A DNA stretch of 64,000 nucleotides from Patiria miniata (taxonomy: Eukaryota; Echinodermata; Asteroidea; Valvatida; Asterinidae): the NCBI RefSeq assembly GCF_015706575.1, contig NW_024037057.1:2437501-2501500 (forward strand), written 5' to 3'. A model generated the notes under the pieces. The model made no database searches. It saw only the letters and a list, made by a program, of their open reading frames with translations, and was not told where the DNA came from. Shown here one piece after another: positions 43,450-55,309 of the stretch (position 1 is its first letter; the number at the start of each line of letters is the position of its first letter). A program made the position numbers and the translations under genes.

Positions 43450-45155
43450 TAAGGTAAGGGTACCAGTCTAGCTGGCCTGCACCCGTTCATGAACATGTAA
43501 CCAATAGCAAACAAAATTTGGACTGAATTAATGGTAAATTTGGAGCAGTAGTTGAACAATTGTTAGGTTTTTCCAACGGTGGTCGGCCGACCACCGCTGG
43601 CAATTTTTACAAAAATACCATTCTCTTGAAAATCACTTCACACCAGGTTCCATAATTTTACAGGATGCTTTAGACTGTCCATTACCAACATCCTACTTAG
43701 GTATTTCGTAAAAACCGGGTAGTGTTATTTTTCGATGTTTGCAAATGTTGTATATTCCCTTTAATACGATTAATGCACGCACATTCCACGCAGAAGTTTA
43801 CAAAGTTTACTTCCGAAGTGTACTTTCCCAAGTTAGCAGTAAACCGCTCAACTTCCATTTCCAGCAGGTTATGTGTATAGGGATCGATATTGAATATATC
43901 GCGGAATAATTAGGCCTATAATTAAAATGGAAAAGGACTATTGGAGGTGTTGTGCACAAATGATTGCAGCATCAGGCTTTCATGGACATCGATGGTGTGT
44001 GTGTTTTCAGCAAGTGTCGTTGTGGCACAATGCATCCATTTATCCAGAGTGGGTTCATGCGTGGGTCGAGATACAAAGATTTCTATTCAAACGCAACGAG
44101 GAGAACGAGAACGCCTTCGTGAACCTCAACTTGTCAACTTGGCTGTGCGTCAAAAATACAAGGTTTTTTTCGAAGGTATGAGAAATACCCAGCGTTTAGT
44201 GCATAATTCTTAGTGCATTATTCTGAGATTATACTGTAGTGTACACGAACTGATTGCGCAATGTATATTTTTGAGTACGATTTACTACAGCATGCAAAGT
44301 GGTCGAACCTATGGAAATCACAAAACAGAAAACAGAAAAAAACTTGTGTAGAAGTATTACTACTTCTACACATTGTAGCGATGACACAATGCAGCCATTA
44401 TCCACAGGGAGTTCATGCGTTGAGTAGAGAGGGGAAATTATATTCAGACGAAACGCTGGAAACGAGGAGGTTTTTGCGACCTTCAACCTGTCAACTTTGG
44501 CAGTTTTATTTTTCTGGCTATGAGAAATACCAATCGTTCAGTGCATAGTCTAAGCTAAACTCGAAGTTTACACCAATTAAATGTGCATTGTTTGCATACG
44601 ATTGTATACAGCATTCGAAGTGGTTGAACCTATTGTATATGAAGTACGTTTAGTGATTCACGAAACGGAAACTGAAATACAGCAAACTTACATGGTCTTT
44701 GTAAACTGTACGTGATTAGCATGCAAGGCAGGTACTCTTACTCATTCCTGTAACATTGGCGATGCTGTGAGAGTGAATGAGCGTTTCCGGGTGCATATTG
44801 AGATATTCACGCAGTTCAGTCACAGTTAACAAAAACGACTTTCTCGTAGCACATTTTGGCAATTAATCGCAAAAATTCGGATGCACATAGGTTGAGTAAT
44901 AACCGAAAATCTGAGAAGTTGTCATGCAATTATTACAACCCGAATACCTGTTAATAATAATCACAGGGTTCAATGATCGATACAAGTGTTCTTCCGTTCG
45001 CGGTTTTTTTTCCTTGAAGAAAACATTGTCAAAACTGAAAAAAATTCCTGGTGGACACTCAATATATAAAAAAACCTCATCCGGATCTTAATAACACTGA
45101 TCGCACATTCTCAATTCAATTTACTATTGAATATTATCAAAATTCCTTTGCACAG
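43450..45155. other. 5' region of the intact TRIM gene, no coding exon seen
   Basis: This holds a copy of lectin intron sequence (43450-43770) and two diverged direct repeats (about 43960-44300 and 44370-44640) sharing GTTCATGCGT and CAACTTGTCAACTT-type phrases. A GCACAG acceptor ends at 45155, so a 5' non-coding exon should lie in or before this region. The open frames at 43927-44213 have no recognisable domain. Confidence 0.4.
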
Positions 45156-45165
45156 GTGAGGCAAG

Positions 45166-47082
45166 ATGGCGGAAGCTGCAGCCAAATCTGTGCTGGGTAT
45201 GATCAGTCGGGGACACCTCGAATGCCCGATTTGTTCCTGTCGTTTCGCTCATCCCAAGATGTTGGACTGCCTGCACAGCTTCTGCCTGAACTGTCTAGAC
45301 AAGCTCATCAGCAGTCAGCAACCCAGGGCAGACGAGATTACCTGCCCAGTTTGCAGGCAGGGAACTGCGGTACCAGACACCGGATTGCAGGGTCTACCCA
45401 ACTGCTTTTTCCTGAGTTCCCTCGTCGATGAATTCAACAAGCAGGAGCAGTTGCTGGGAGACGCGCCAGCGAATGCTCAAACGTGTGAGGAATGCGAGGA
45501 AGGCTTGGAAGCCATTTCAAGGTGCTTAGATTGTGACGGGAACATCTGCCAGAAATGTCTTGATACCCATCGGAAGATGAAATCTACTAAGAAACATCGG
45601 ATCGTCAACTTGAACCAAAGCGGAGCAGAGGTATTCGTACCTCGGTTGGATCTTGGGAAGAAGGATACCCTGAAATGCAACAAGCACACTACACATGAAC
45701 TGTGTTTTTACTGCGAGACATGCAAAACCTTGGTCTGTGCAAAATGTGCTGCGTTAGATCATCGTACAGCGGAACATGATTATAGAGAGGTTGCAGATGC
45801 TATAAGATCGTACCGCCAGGATGTCGGAAAGATCCTACAAAGGTTCGAAAACAGCAGAGAGGACTTCAAAGTCGCCGACGATTCATTGCTACATGCCAGG
45901 GACAGGTTGAGAATCATGGTCGCCCGGGCTTGTAAGGACATTACCGACAAAGAGGAAGAAGAGATTGCAAAGATCAAAAACAAATCCCGACTTCTTAGAG
46001 ACAAAGTAGTACAAATCGGACAAGAACGAGATAGGAAGTTTGAGGAAGTCCGGAAAAGCAACCGTTACAAGATGGAACGGGCTGAGCAAATCGTAGCAAC
46101 AGTCAACGACTTGATGCAGCAAGCTGAAGACCTTGAGCTTTTGGACCTCAAACCGAAGGTGATGCACAACTTAGAGTTCCAGGAGGAAGTCAAACTGGAG
46201 CATGCACAGCATGAGCTCTCATTCATTGGCGTCAAATGTCAAGATGTCGTGGCAGATACAGACCTCGGAGAAGTGATTCAGGAAGAAAAGTGGCAGTTGC
46301 AAGCAGAGTTTGGTGAGGAAGGTCCTGAAGATGGACAATTTCAGTTTGCAGCGGGCGTTGCTTGTCTAAGCAACGGTGACATTGCCGTAACAGATATTGA
46401 TAAAAAGGAGTGCACGCTTTTTACTTCAACTGGGAAGTACAAAACACGTGTTGGTCGGGAGAAATTGAATAAGCCCATAGGAATAGCTGTGACATGTGAT
46501 GACCAACTTTTGGTCACCGATGAGAAGTATGTAAAGGTGTTCAACTCCAATTTAGAATTCCTTCGCCAGTTTGCACCATCACACCATGATACAGGAGATA
46601 CCTCAGAGAGTCGTCTTACAGTTATCGCTGTTGTGAAGAATCGGATAGCAGTCACAGACCGCGGAAGACAGCTGGTCTCTCTCCATCAGCTGGATGGATC
46701 CTTGATTACAACTGTTCCAAATGACTTGGCTCGTGCCGGTTTGGCCGTTGGCATAAACGAACGCTTGATCTTCACAAACTTCGTGGAGAGTAAGTTGATT
46801 TGCACCACCCGTACGGAGGATGAGGTGTTCAATATCCATACTTCGCTTGACGGGCAAGCTGTGACGCCCGTCAGCGTGTGCTGCGATGATGCCGGTGACA
46901 TCTACATGAGTGTTTATTACGAATCAGATGAGAGTGGTGGAGTGCACCATTATTCACCTGACGGTGTTTTCCTCGGGCGGGTGGCTCGCGGACTTCACTC
47001 TCCCTGCGGCCTGACATTCGCGCCAAGCGGAGACCTCGTGGTGGCAGATGAGGTCTCGGTCAAGATCTTCCAGCGGGTGTGA
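45166..47082 (+). CDS. Intact TRIM protein: RING, two B-boxes, coiled coil, NHL-type propeller
   Basis: A 638-codon single coding exon for a probable cytoplasmic E3 ubiquitin ligase. The RING (C3HC4) ligands are Cys20, 23, 35, His37, Cys40, 43, 60 and 63. B-box 1 lies near residues 105-147 (CEECEEG, RCLDCDGNICQKC), B-box 2 near 168-209 (CNKHTTHELCFYCETC), a charged coiled coil near 210-330, and repeated NHL-like blades from about 380 to the end (GDIAVTDIDKK, QLLVTDEKYVKVF, NRIAVTDRGRQ, GDLVVADEVSVKIF). No filamin domain is seen, so the layout is TRIM32/TRIM56-like rather than TRIM2/3/71. An acceptor (CCTTTGCACAG) lies ten bases before the ATG, implying a non-coding first exon. AATAAA at 47901-47906 is a possible polyadenylation signal. 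Ubiquitination targets cannot be read; an innate-immunity role is possible from the expansion pattern. Confidence 0.93.
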   Translation: MAEAAAKSVLGMISRGHLECPICSCRFAHPKMLDCLHSFCLNCLDKLISSQQPRADEITCPVCRQGTAVPDTGLQGLPNCFFLSSLVDEFNKQEQLLGDAPANAQTCEECEEGLEAISRCLDCDGNICQKCLDTHRKMKSTKKHRIVNLNQSGAEVFVPRLDLGKKDTLKCNKHTTHELCFYCETCKTLVCAKCAALDHRTAEHDYREVADAIRSYRQDVGKILQRFENSREDFKVADDSLLHARDRLRIMVARACKDITDKEEEEIAKIKNKSRLLRDKVVQIGQERDRKFEEVRKSNRYKMERAEQIVATVNDLMQQAEDLELLDLKPKVMHNLEFQEEVKLEHAQHELSFIGVKCQDVVADTDLGEVIQEEKWQLQAEFGEEGPEDGQFQFAAGVACLSNGDIAVTDIDKKECTLFTSTGKYKTRVGREKLNKPIGIAVTCDDQLLVTDEKYVKVFNSNLEFLRQFAPSHHDTGDTSESRLTVIAVVKNRIAVTDRGRQLVSLHQLDGSLITTVPNDLARAGLAVGINERLIFTNFVESKLICTTRTEDEVFNIHTSLDGQAVTPVSVCCDDAGDIYMSVYYESDESGGVHHYSPDGVFLGRVARGLHSPCGLTFAPSGDLVVADEVSVKIFQRV

Positions 47083-48720
47083 GCTAGAATATCTCGTGTG
47101 ATTTATTAACATCTGTGAAAACTATAAGTACGATAAGCTACCATCGGATTTACGCATTTGGGCACATTGCCATTAACGCTGACAATTTGCAAAGATTGAG
47201 CCTCATTTGCACCTCTTAACGTGAGAAAATTAAGACATCGAGAAAATTATGACATCGAGACGCACAATGGGATCATCGCTGGGTTTTTTCAAACTAATGA
47301 CGATGCAGAACTAAACTTAATTGGCCAATCTGGGCACGCTGTCAATTCCATCTCGGAGGCCCTCTGAAATGGCTAAAGCAATGTGCTTGCTATAGCCTTT
47401 TAGATAACTTGTCATGGGCGGTAATCTTTGCCCATTAGCTTGCACAATGTGTCGCCATTGAAAACGGGCCCCGTGTCAATACACTTCGATCACGTGCCAG
47501 GATTCCTCCAAAGACACCAAACAAGAAGCAAAACCATTTGTATTAAACGAAAATATCATTTTCAAGGTTTAATAGTGTTTCCTGTTATACTTTTTTGATT
47601 TTTTTTTTTATTATTGTGTTTTTTTTATAAACTTTTTTTAGGGGGATCGATTTTTCATTTTCACTCAAGTTCTTTGACATTTTCAACGAACATTTTTCAG
47701 TTTTTCAATGTAAATTTAACGATTACTTTAGCAAAGTCACCACTAGCGGGAAGATTAATTTGTGGTTGTAATGTATTTCATACTTTTAAAGTAGAGTCGT
47801 TTAAGGATAACGACTCATTATGGCACTTTATAGCTACTGACTTTATTACAATTAGAATAGACGAATTTCACGGTTTTGGCACAAATGAATAACAATGTAT
47901 AATAAAACTGTAGGACTATAAATGATGCGTAGGAGGAGATCATAATCGCGAGAGGGCGCAATATAAAAATGAGGCAAGAAAAGTGGCATCGTTCACTTCT
48001 ATTACAAGAGCCCAGCCAGTTTAACTGATTAAGTCATTGCTGTTCAGCTTTGCGTGTAGTTCAAAGTGACGTATGTATTTTAACAAGTGCCCAAGCAAGA
48101 GAAGTTCAACTAGAAATCATGTCAACAAGCGTTCAAGTGGTTCTGATGTCAAGGAAATGTGACGACTTTGTTGTTATCGGGGGATTTCGCCCCCACACAC
48201 CGTGATACATCCTACCGATAATAGACTTTATACCACAAAAAATTGAATTTGTAACTGTTGTATTTATTCATATCCTGAAATATTTGTTAAAACGATGAGT
48301 CTATAAGGTCAAAGAAACCAACAAAATGAATCCAAAACATTCAAGAATAAAACAGCATAAAAGCATTTGATTAAAATACAGAAGCTTCTTTGTATTAGCA
48401 GATTGATATCATGCTAGTCTTATTACACCAGGCGTTGCGAGGTAGCAAAGGCAATTCAATTACTAGGCACGAGTGCACGGGATGACTGCTTCGAATTTGG
48501 ACCTCTCAATTTGCACTGTACCACGAAAATAGCTGTTCATTTTCCCAACAATGTTAAATAGGAATAGTGTATTGCACAGCGACATCTCTCTTCAAGTCAA
48601 GTCTAACCCTTTGGTTCAAATTTGACCGCGAGTAAAACCTTTGATCGGATTTTCAACTGGATCTGGTGGTTACTCAAGTTCATAAAAGGTAGGTATGACA
48701 GTTAAGATTATACGGAAATG
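47083..48720. other. 3' flank of the intact TRIM gene, shared with unit 2
   Basis: It matches 58689-60290. AATAAA lies at 47901-47906. The frame at 47614-47892 (shared in part with 59217-59495) is not supported as a gene. Confidence 0.5.
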
Positions 48721-48980
48721 TGGAATTTAAATTTTTGAGGGTGTGGGTGGTTCATAAAGTAAATGAAACCGAATGCAGGACTGTACTATTCAGCCTGTAT
48801 TTTTGTTGGGCTGCAACAGGGTGTGTAGTCTGAGTATCACCCGTTATCCACGGAGCCATCTCCTGTCTAACTTCTGATATGTCAAAGCATGCAGATTTAT
48901 GCAAGCCGCGCGCCAGCCAATCGGAGACGACTTTAATAAATCGTGACGTCATTTCATCCCAAAATCAGGACTAACGCTGT

Positions 48981-49216
48981 GATTGGTCAATTCGTATGCA
49001 GCGTTTTGTAATACAACAACAGCCGGGAGCGCATTCGCGTAACATGATACCGAACACTGCGCGCCATGATTGGTCAATTCGAATGGAGCGTTTTGTAATA
49101 CAACAACAGCCGGGAGCGCATTCGCGTAACATGATACCGAACACTGCGCGCCATGATTGGTCAATTCGAATGGAGCGTTTTGTAATACAACAACAGCCGG
49201 GAGCGCATTCGCGTAA
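48981..49216 (+). repeat. Three tandem 87-bp repeats
   Basis: GATTGGTCAATTCG starts at 48981, 49068 and 49155. Each unit holds an ATTGG (inverted CCAAT box), GAGCGCATTCGCG and a GCGCGCC. The period is a multiple of three, so a repetitive peptide appears in translation, but there is no other sign of coding. It is present only in unit 1; the third copy is split by the element at 49217. Confidence 0.85.
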
Positions 49217-49397
49217 AGCCCGGTTCATACTTCACGCGAATGCGAATGCGAAGCGAATTTCACGTCACGAAGCATTCGCTGCGAAATTCGCCCGAGTTGA
49301 AATATGTTCAACTTTTACGAATTCGCAGCGCGAATACTTGCCACGACGTCGTCAATTCGCGTTCGCTTTCGCTTTCGCGCCGAGTATGAATCGGGCT
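49217..49397. mobile_element. 181-bp Harbinger-type MITE with TAA target duplication
   Basis: AGCCCGGTTCATACT at the left and AGTATGAATCGGGCT at the right are inverted (14 of 15). TAA stands on both sides (49214-49216 and 49398-49400), and joining the flanks restores the 87-bp repeat. A TAA/TTA target is typical of PIF/Harbinger elements. The core is rich in GCGAAT in both directions. Confidence 0.85.
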
Positions 49398-50106
49398 TAA
49401 CATGATACCGAGCGCAGCGCGCCGTGACATTTTTTTTAAATCCATGTCTATGACGCGCAACGGGTGAATGACCGAAGACCCGATAGACCTATAGAAATCG
49501 CCTGCTGATTGGTCTTGCGGGGTCTTGCCTAATTAATCAGCAAATCTGTTCGCGCATAATAGACCACGGCATTCGCCGTGGTCTATTACATAGACTACAG
49601 GGTGTGCTGCTGCAGATAGCAACTGAGCGAAATAAATCCAAAGACCTATTGTTCTCTCATTTTATAGACCATGATATTATGCTTCGTTGACCATGAACTT
49701 GTGTTTAAATACAAAAAGAGGTGGTGGGGTATACGGAATGCTGCTCAAACACTTGCTTTCTATTCAGGCCAACGCGTACGTTGACACACGTTGTGTGTTA
49801 GTAGGTGTTCCGATGACTGCTGAATTAATAACGACAAAAAATATTAAAAAAGCAACAGTGTATCCTCCACCGCTCCTCCCCCCCCCCCCCCCGAGCGTGA
49901 CCAGTTAAGATATGCCTCATTTCTTCCCCGAATTAAATATAACATCAATACAACTCAGAAATATGTTTGTAACTTACTCAAAGACATTATTTTCTCAGAT
50001 TCTCAATCACGATTTAATCAAGAACGTGCATCAGAAATTGTTACTACATGTATTAGTTATCCAGGTATGGTACCGGAATGTTATTTCATTCTTTTATTGT
50101 AGAAAG

Positions 50107-51384
50107 ATGTCGGAAGCTGCATACAAATCCCTGCTAGGTACGATCAGTCGGGGACACCTCGAATGCCCGATTTGTTGCTGTCCTTTCACCGATCCCAAGA
50201 TGCTGGACTGTCTGCACAGCTTCTGCTGAACTGTCTAGGCAGACAACACTACTTGCCCGGTTTGCAGACGGGGAACTGCGGTACCAGACACAGGAATGCA
50301 GGGTCTTTCCAACTGCTTTTTCCTGAGTTCCTGAGTCGATGAATTCAGCAAACAGGAGCGGTTACTTGGCAATGTGAGGAATGCGATGAGGGCTTACAAG
50401 CCGTCTCAAGATGCTTAGACTACTGTAAAATCATCTGCACAAAATGACAAGAACCCCACGAGCGCATGAAATCCATGAGACACCATCGGATCATTGGACA
50501 AGAACAAAACAGATTCGATGTTGCCCCGATCGATCCTCGGAAGAAAGATACTCCGCAATGTAACAAGCACACTAACCACGAACTCTGTTTTTACTGCGAG
50601 ACATGCAAGACCCTATCGTGTGCAAAGTGTGCTGCGTTAGATCCTCGAGGAGCGGAACATGAATACAGAGAAGTTGCAGATGCCATACGATCGTACCGTC
50701 TGGATGTCGAACAGATTCTGCAAAGGTTCGAACAGAACAAAGTGGTTTTCAAAGTCACCGACGATTCGCTGACGCATGCCAGAAACCGGGTCAGAATCAT
50801 GGTCGCCCGGCCTTATAAAGACACACCGCCAAAGAGGAAGAGGAAATTGCAAAGATCAAAAACAAATCTCGCCTGCTCAGAGACAAAGTAACACAAATCG
50901 GAGCAGAACGAGAGAGGAAGATGAGTTCAAATTGGAGCATGCACAGCATGAGCTCTCGTTCATCGGGGTGAAATGTCACGACGTCCACACAGCTACAGAC
51001 CTCGGTGAAGTACTTCAGGAAGAAGAATGGGAGTTCAGGGAAGAGATTTTTGGTGTGGGATTGGAAGAATTTGAGTATGCTACAGGCGTCGCCTGTCTGA
51101 GCAATGGCGACATTGCCGTAATTGACAGTGATAAGAAGCAGTTGATGAGTTTTACTTTCACAGGGAAGTATAAAACAAGTGTTGGTGGGGAGAAGTTGAA
51201 TTACCCATGGGGAGTAGCTGCGACCTCCGATGACCTACTTCTGGTCACTGATGAGGAGCTTGTTAAGGTGTTTGATTCCAATCGACCTTCATTCGCCAGT
51301 TTGCACCTTCACAGAATGAGGAAGACGTTGATTCAAAGAGTTATCTCACCGATATCGCTGTGGACAAGAATAATCGGATAGCAG
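50107..51384 (+). pseudogene. Truncated TRIM pseudogene at the duplication junction
   Basis: The start is preserved (ATG after a TTTTATTGTAG acceptor), with RING residues through DCLHSFC. Multiple breaks follow: loss of most of the RING second half, a deletion between RING and B-box 1, a TGA in B-box 1 (from about 50445), a deletion of roughly 165 bases in the coiled coil near 50920, and frame changes. B-box 2 (CNKHTNHELCFYCETC) and the first propeller blades are readable. At 51384 the sequence switches from TRIM propeller (ATCGGATAGCAG) to the left edge of unit 2. Its full-length sister is 60881-62811. Confidence 0.9.
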
Positions 51385-51959
51385 GCTTTGGTGGATTCTG
51401 TGTCGGATTTAATCTACCAAGCCATTTTATACGCACAGCTCTTTAATCTTGTAAAACAAAAATCAATATTTTGTTGATCAACGAGCGATGTTATTTTGCT
51501 CGGACGACGATATCGGTTACCATAGAAACGACACACCTCTCAAAAGTTCACACACTCTTGCAAAGATAGCACAATGGGCTTGTGTGGGTGGATGTGGGTG
51601 TGTGCTGGAATTTACTACCTTACGGAGACATGCACACAATAGGGAACAAAAGATTGTATACGTCTCCAGAAGAACATTTCTATAGATGAATACGTCTCCA
51701 CAAGAATTTCACGAAATAGATATATGGATTTTACTCAAAAACTAGGAATTTCCAAGGTAGGTTGATTTGTCGCAAATAGAAGAGTTTTAGAAAAGGGATA
51801 TTTAGTCCAAATTTCAGCCCAGGAAATTAATTCTGGTTAAAATAAGAGCATTTTGAAACTTCAATTTCAAACTCGAAAACTTTACTACACGAGAACAAAG
51901 AAATGTCTCCACAGGAATACAAATTCCAGAATGGGTGTGTCAGTGTGTGTGTGTGGGTG

Positions 51960-52610
51960 TGAGTTTGTCTTACATTCCCTATGTGGACTTGTGAACAAGA
52001 GATGTCCACATAATGCAGGTTGTGTTAACGTTATGTGGACTAAGCCATGTCCACATAAGGTTTTGCCCTTTCTGGAAAACAGGTTTAGAGGCATTTTTGG
52101 GTTAGGTTTATCCGTAGCAGAATGAAGAGAAACACTATAGGGAATCATAGAAAACAAATTGGGTTAAAAGAGTTTTCACAGTTTAAGTAAAGTTATTTTT
52201 TGTACCGAGTTTTCTTAACTACACGAAAACAAAGGAATGTCCACACAAGGTATGTAACGTAAACCTGTGTGTGTGTGTGGGTGAGTTTGTGTTACATACC
52301 CTATGTGGACTTGTGAACAAAAGAGGTCCACATAATGCAGGTTGTGTTAACCTTATGTGGACTAAGCCGTGTCCACATAAGGTTTGGCACCTTTCTGGAA
52401 AACAGGTTTAGAGGCATTTTTGGGTTAGGTTTATCTGTAGCAGAATGAAGAGAAACACTATAGGGAATCATAGAAAAAAAATTGGGTTAAAAGAGTTTTC
52501 ACAGTTTAAGTAAAGTTATTTTTTGTACCGAGTTTTCTTAACTACACGAAAACAAAGCAATGTCCACACAAGGTATGTAACGTAAGTCTGGGTGTGTGTG
52601 TGTGTGTGTC
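51960..52610 (+). repeat. Two tandem copies of a ~322-bp repeat (unit 2)
   Basis: Related to 41224-41850. TGTGGAC / GTCCACA pairs alternate in direction, and GTGTGT tracts stand at the repeat borders. The plus and minus frames at 51853-52157 are shadows of this repeat. Confidence 0.75.
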
Positions 52611-53429
52611 CTTATGCGCAACCTCGCTCTAAATCTCATTCCGATTTTAATAAAAAGTGCGTGTGATTTAACGGATTGCCCCTACCAACGTGTTATGGAG
52701 GAAGACGATTCCTAAAAATCGTTTTGAACGAAAAACAAAAAACAAAAACCTTCAATCAAGTCTTATTCTTCTTTATGTGCGTTTCAGGAGCGAACATCAG
52801 TTTACTTTTTTTTTATTACAGGTGGGACCTTTTGAATTTCCGAATTCAAAAGAAGAAAAACTGAACTTGTATTTACATCATGCGATATCTTTCTGATTGC
52901 ACATAAATTATGATACCATTGTGTTCATCCTTTGACACATACGAAACGAAACCCCAAACATAAGCACAATAATTCTCTGTGATTCGTGCTGAGATAAAGT
53001 TCCTTTTAAAAACACAAACAAATGTATAAATAAAATAATATTTATATGATTTTCGAGGCCTGGCTATATGCTGCAGCCAATTTTAAGTTTGTAAATTTTG
53101 TAATTCGCCTGGTATTGACCCACTTTCGACAAAAACAGCGGTTTCATAGACTACCTAAATCTGTGTAAACAACCTAGTGTCATGTTGATCGATTTCGCAA
53201 ATTTGTTAGGGTAATATGAGGGAAAATATGCATATGAATATAATTTTTTTGAGCCACTTGATCATTGCTGATTCTTCTTTTGTTCTCCGATCGGCCAATG
53301 CTTCGTGATTTATAGACTCCTGTGAAAGGCATAATATATTACGCATGCGTTCACATTACTCGGTGCCCCGAGACAAACAAAGTTCGATTCTCACTTAAGG
53401 TAGGGAATCGAATACAGTGCGAATCGATT

Positions 53430-53567
53430 CAAGCGAGGGCTGTTTGGCTGCCAGCACCGGGGCAATCGGTGCGATTTTCCCGGCAGACCCTGGAGCGAAC
53501 CACGGTGCCGTAACCACACCCACTAGAGCCGGATCACGGTTCGGTATCCGCCCAGGCTGACCACTCT
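53430..53567 (-). pseudogene. Dead TSP1 exon copy in unit 2
   Basis: Sister of 42800-42947 and derived from lectin exon 5. WSAW is intact here but the following cysteine codon is TGA, and the right part of the exon is missing. SRVCRENRTDCPG is readable. Confidence 0.85.
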
Positions 53568-54902
53568 ATAAGTAATAGACAAATTCAATCATCAAATAAA
53601 AATAGTTGTACTCGTTTGTGCGTATAAAGTTATTGTGCATAATTGACATTGCAATATGAATTTTATCGCGACACATTTATTAAAGCCGGAGTCCATCATT
53701 TGCAGCTATCAAAAAAAATAACTGGTGTAATTATTGTTGAAAAATATACTGGTTGAAAGATAGTAAGGGGACTAAACTCCCTGTGGAAACATTCTTTCTG
53801 GCAAGCTTTCATTTTGAAGAAATCAACGAAAGAAGGCATTTTCAACGGTGCGTCTTAAGAAGCACTGTAGGAAAATTTAAATTAGTATTTCGTTTTGTTA
53901 TTCGGCGCAGCATTGGCACGACGCACGGGCGCGCACTGTTGCTATAATTCATCGGATCAGTGCAAGACATCGCGTAAAGCTGCAACTCAAAACATTTCAA
54001 AACATGATTTAGCAACTTTTGATTTGAAATTGAGATCCTATAATGCTGTTTTTTTTTCTCGAAATATACAGCTGTCGAAATATACAGCTGAAGCTGAGCT
54101 AAGACTTCATCAGGTTAGCTGTTCAGTATCCTTCATTAGCTCTTGAACACTTTTGTTGCTTCAAACGGAACAAAATGCACAAATACAAATGATGGACTAT
54201 GTCTTTAAACAAGAAGTGGTAGTTAAGTGCAACATTTCAATTCTAAAAACGAGGATGGCCTTATTACTCACGCATTTATCATCCCTATCGGAAGTGGCAT
54301 AGTCTAAGGTTAGGGAGGGGTTCCATCTTCAACCTCTCCCTCCAGGGAGGGGGATTAATAAACACTTACACAAAGGTGGGGGTTTGAACATAAATATCGC
54401 TCCTACTGGCTAGCACGTGCTTTGCAAAGCAATTCAAAACATGATTGTACGCACATTCCACGCAGAAGTTTACAAAGTTTACTTCGAAAGTGTACTTTCC
54501 CAAGTTAGCAGTAAACCACTCAACTTCCATTTCCAGCAGGTTTTGTGTATTTGGATCGATATTGAATATATCACGGAATAATTAGGCCTATAATTAAAAT
54601 GGAAAAGGACTATTTGAGGTGCTGTGCACAAATGATTGCAGCATCAGGCTTTCATGGACATCGATGGTGTGTGTTTTTTTTTTTCAGCAAGTGTCGTTGT
54701 GGCACAATGCATCCATTTAACCAGAGTGAGTTCATGCGTGGGTCGAGATAGAAAGGCAGTTTTCTATTCAAACGCAACGAGGAGAACGAGAACGCCTTTG
54801 TGAACCTCAACTTGTCAACTTGGCTGTGCGTCGAAAATACAATATTCTTAAGCGAAGGTATGAGAAATATACCCAGCGTTTAGTGCATAATTCTTAGTAC
54901 AT

Positions 54903-55175
54903 CAGGGGCGGATCCAGGATTTTTCGCGGGGGGGGGGGGGGGGGGGTCAGCAGCCCAAAATTCTGAAAATGAACGGGGGGGGGGGGGGCTGGTACCATAT
55001 TTCAATAAGGGGCGCTGTTCAAATTCACTAGAGTACAGAATGGTGTATCGTATTTTTTACTGATTTGGGTGTCACAGCAGGGGGGGGGGTTCGACTTATT
55101 TTCGACTTTTTTTTTTTACAGAGCTGGGGGGGGGGGGGGGTTGACCCCCCAAAAAAACCTCTGGATCCGCGCCTG
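54903..55175. mobile_element. G-tract element with CAGGGGCGGATCCAGG ends
   Basis: CAGGGGCGGATCCAG and CTGGATCCGCGCCTG are inverted. The unit 1 counterpart near 44210-44220 reads straight through, giving an empty site and a likely duplicated TGCAT (TACAT on the left). Confidence 0.8.
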
Positions 55176-55309
55176 TGCATTATTTTGAGATTATACTAAA
55201 GTTTACACGAACTGATTGCGCAATGTATATTTTTGAGTACGATTTACTACAGCATGCAAAGTGGTCGAACCTATGGAAATCACAAAACAGAAACTAAAAT
55301 ACACTAAAC

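Larger units (their letters stand above)
41020..51384 (+). repeat. TRIM tandem duplication, unit 1
   Basis: The unit matches 51385-about 62360 in order and orientation, with local indels. It contains a 315-bp repeat pair, a dead TSP1 exon, diverged direct repeats at about 43930-44720, the intact TRIM gene and a truncated TRIM copy. The left edge lies about 130 bases outside lectin exon 1. The right edge falls inside the propeller part of a TRIM coding sequence. Confidence 0.85.

Noticed and set aside
43927-44213. Frames upstream of the intact TRIM gene
   Set aside because: The diverged repeats and the unit 2 copy do not keep the frame, and no domain is visible.
45477-46901. Minus-strand frames opposite the TRIM genes
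   Set aside because: They are shadows of the plus-strand TRIM coding sequence, and the same shadows recur opposite the other copies.
48996-49400. 134-codon frame with a repeated peptide
   Set aside because: The repetition follows from an 87-base repeat whose length is a multiple of three; the frame runs through a MITE and has no other coding sign.
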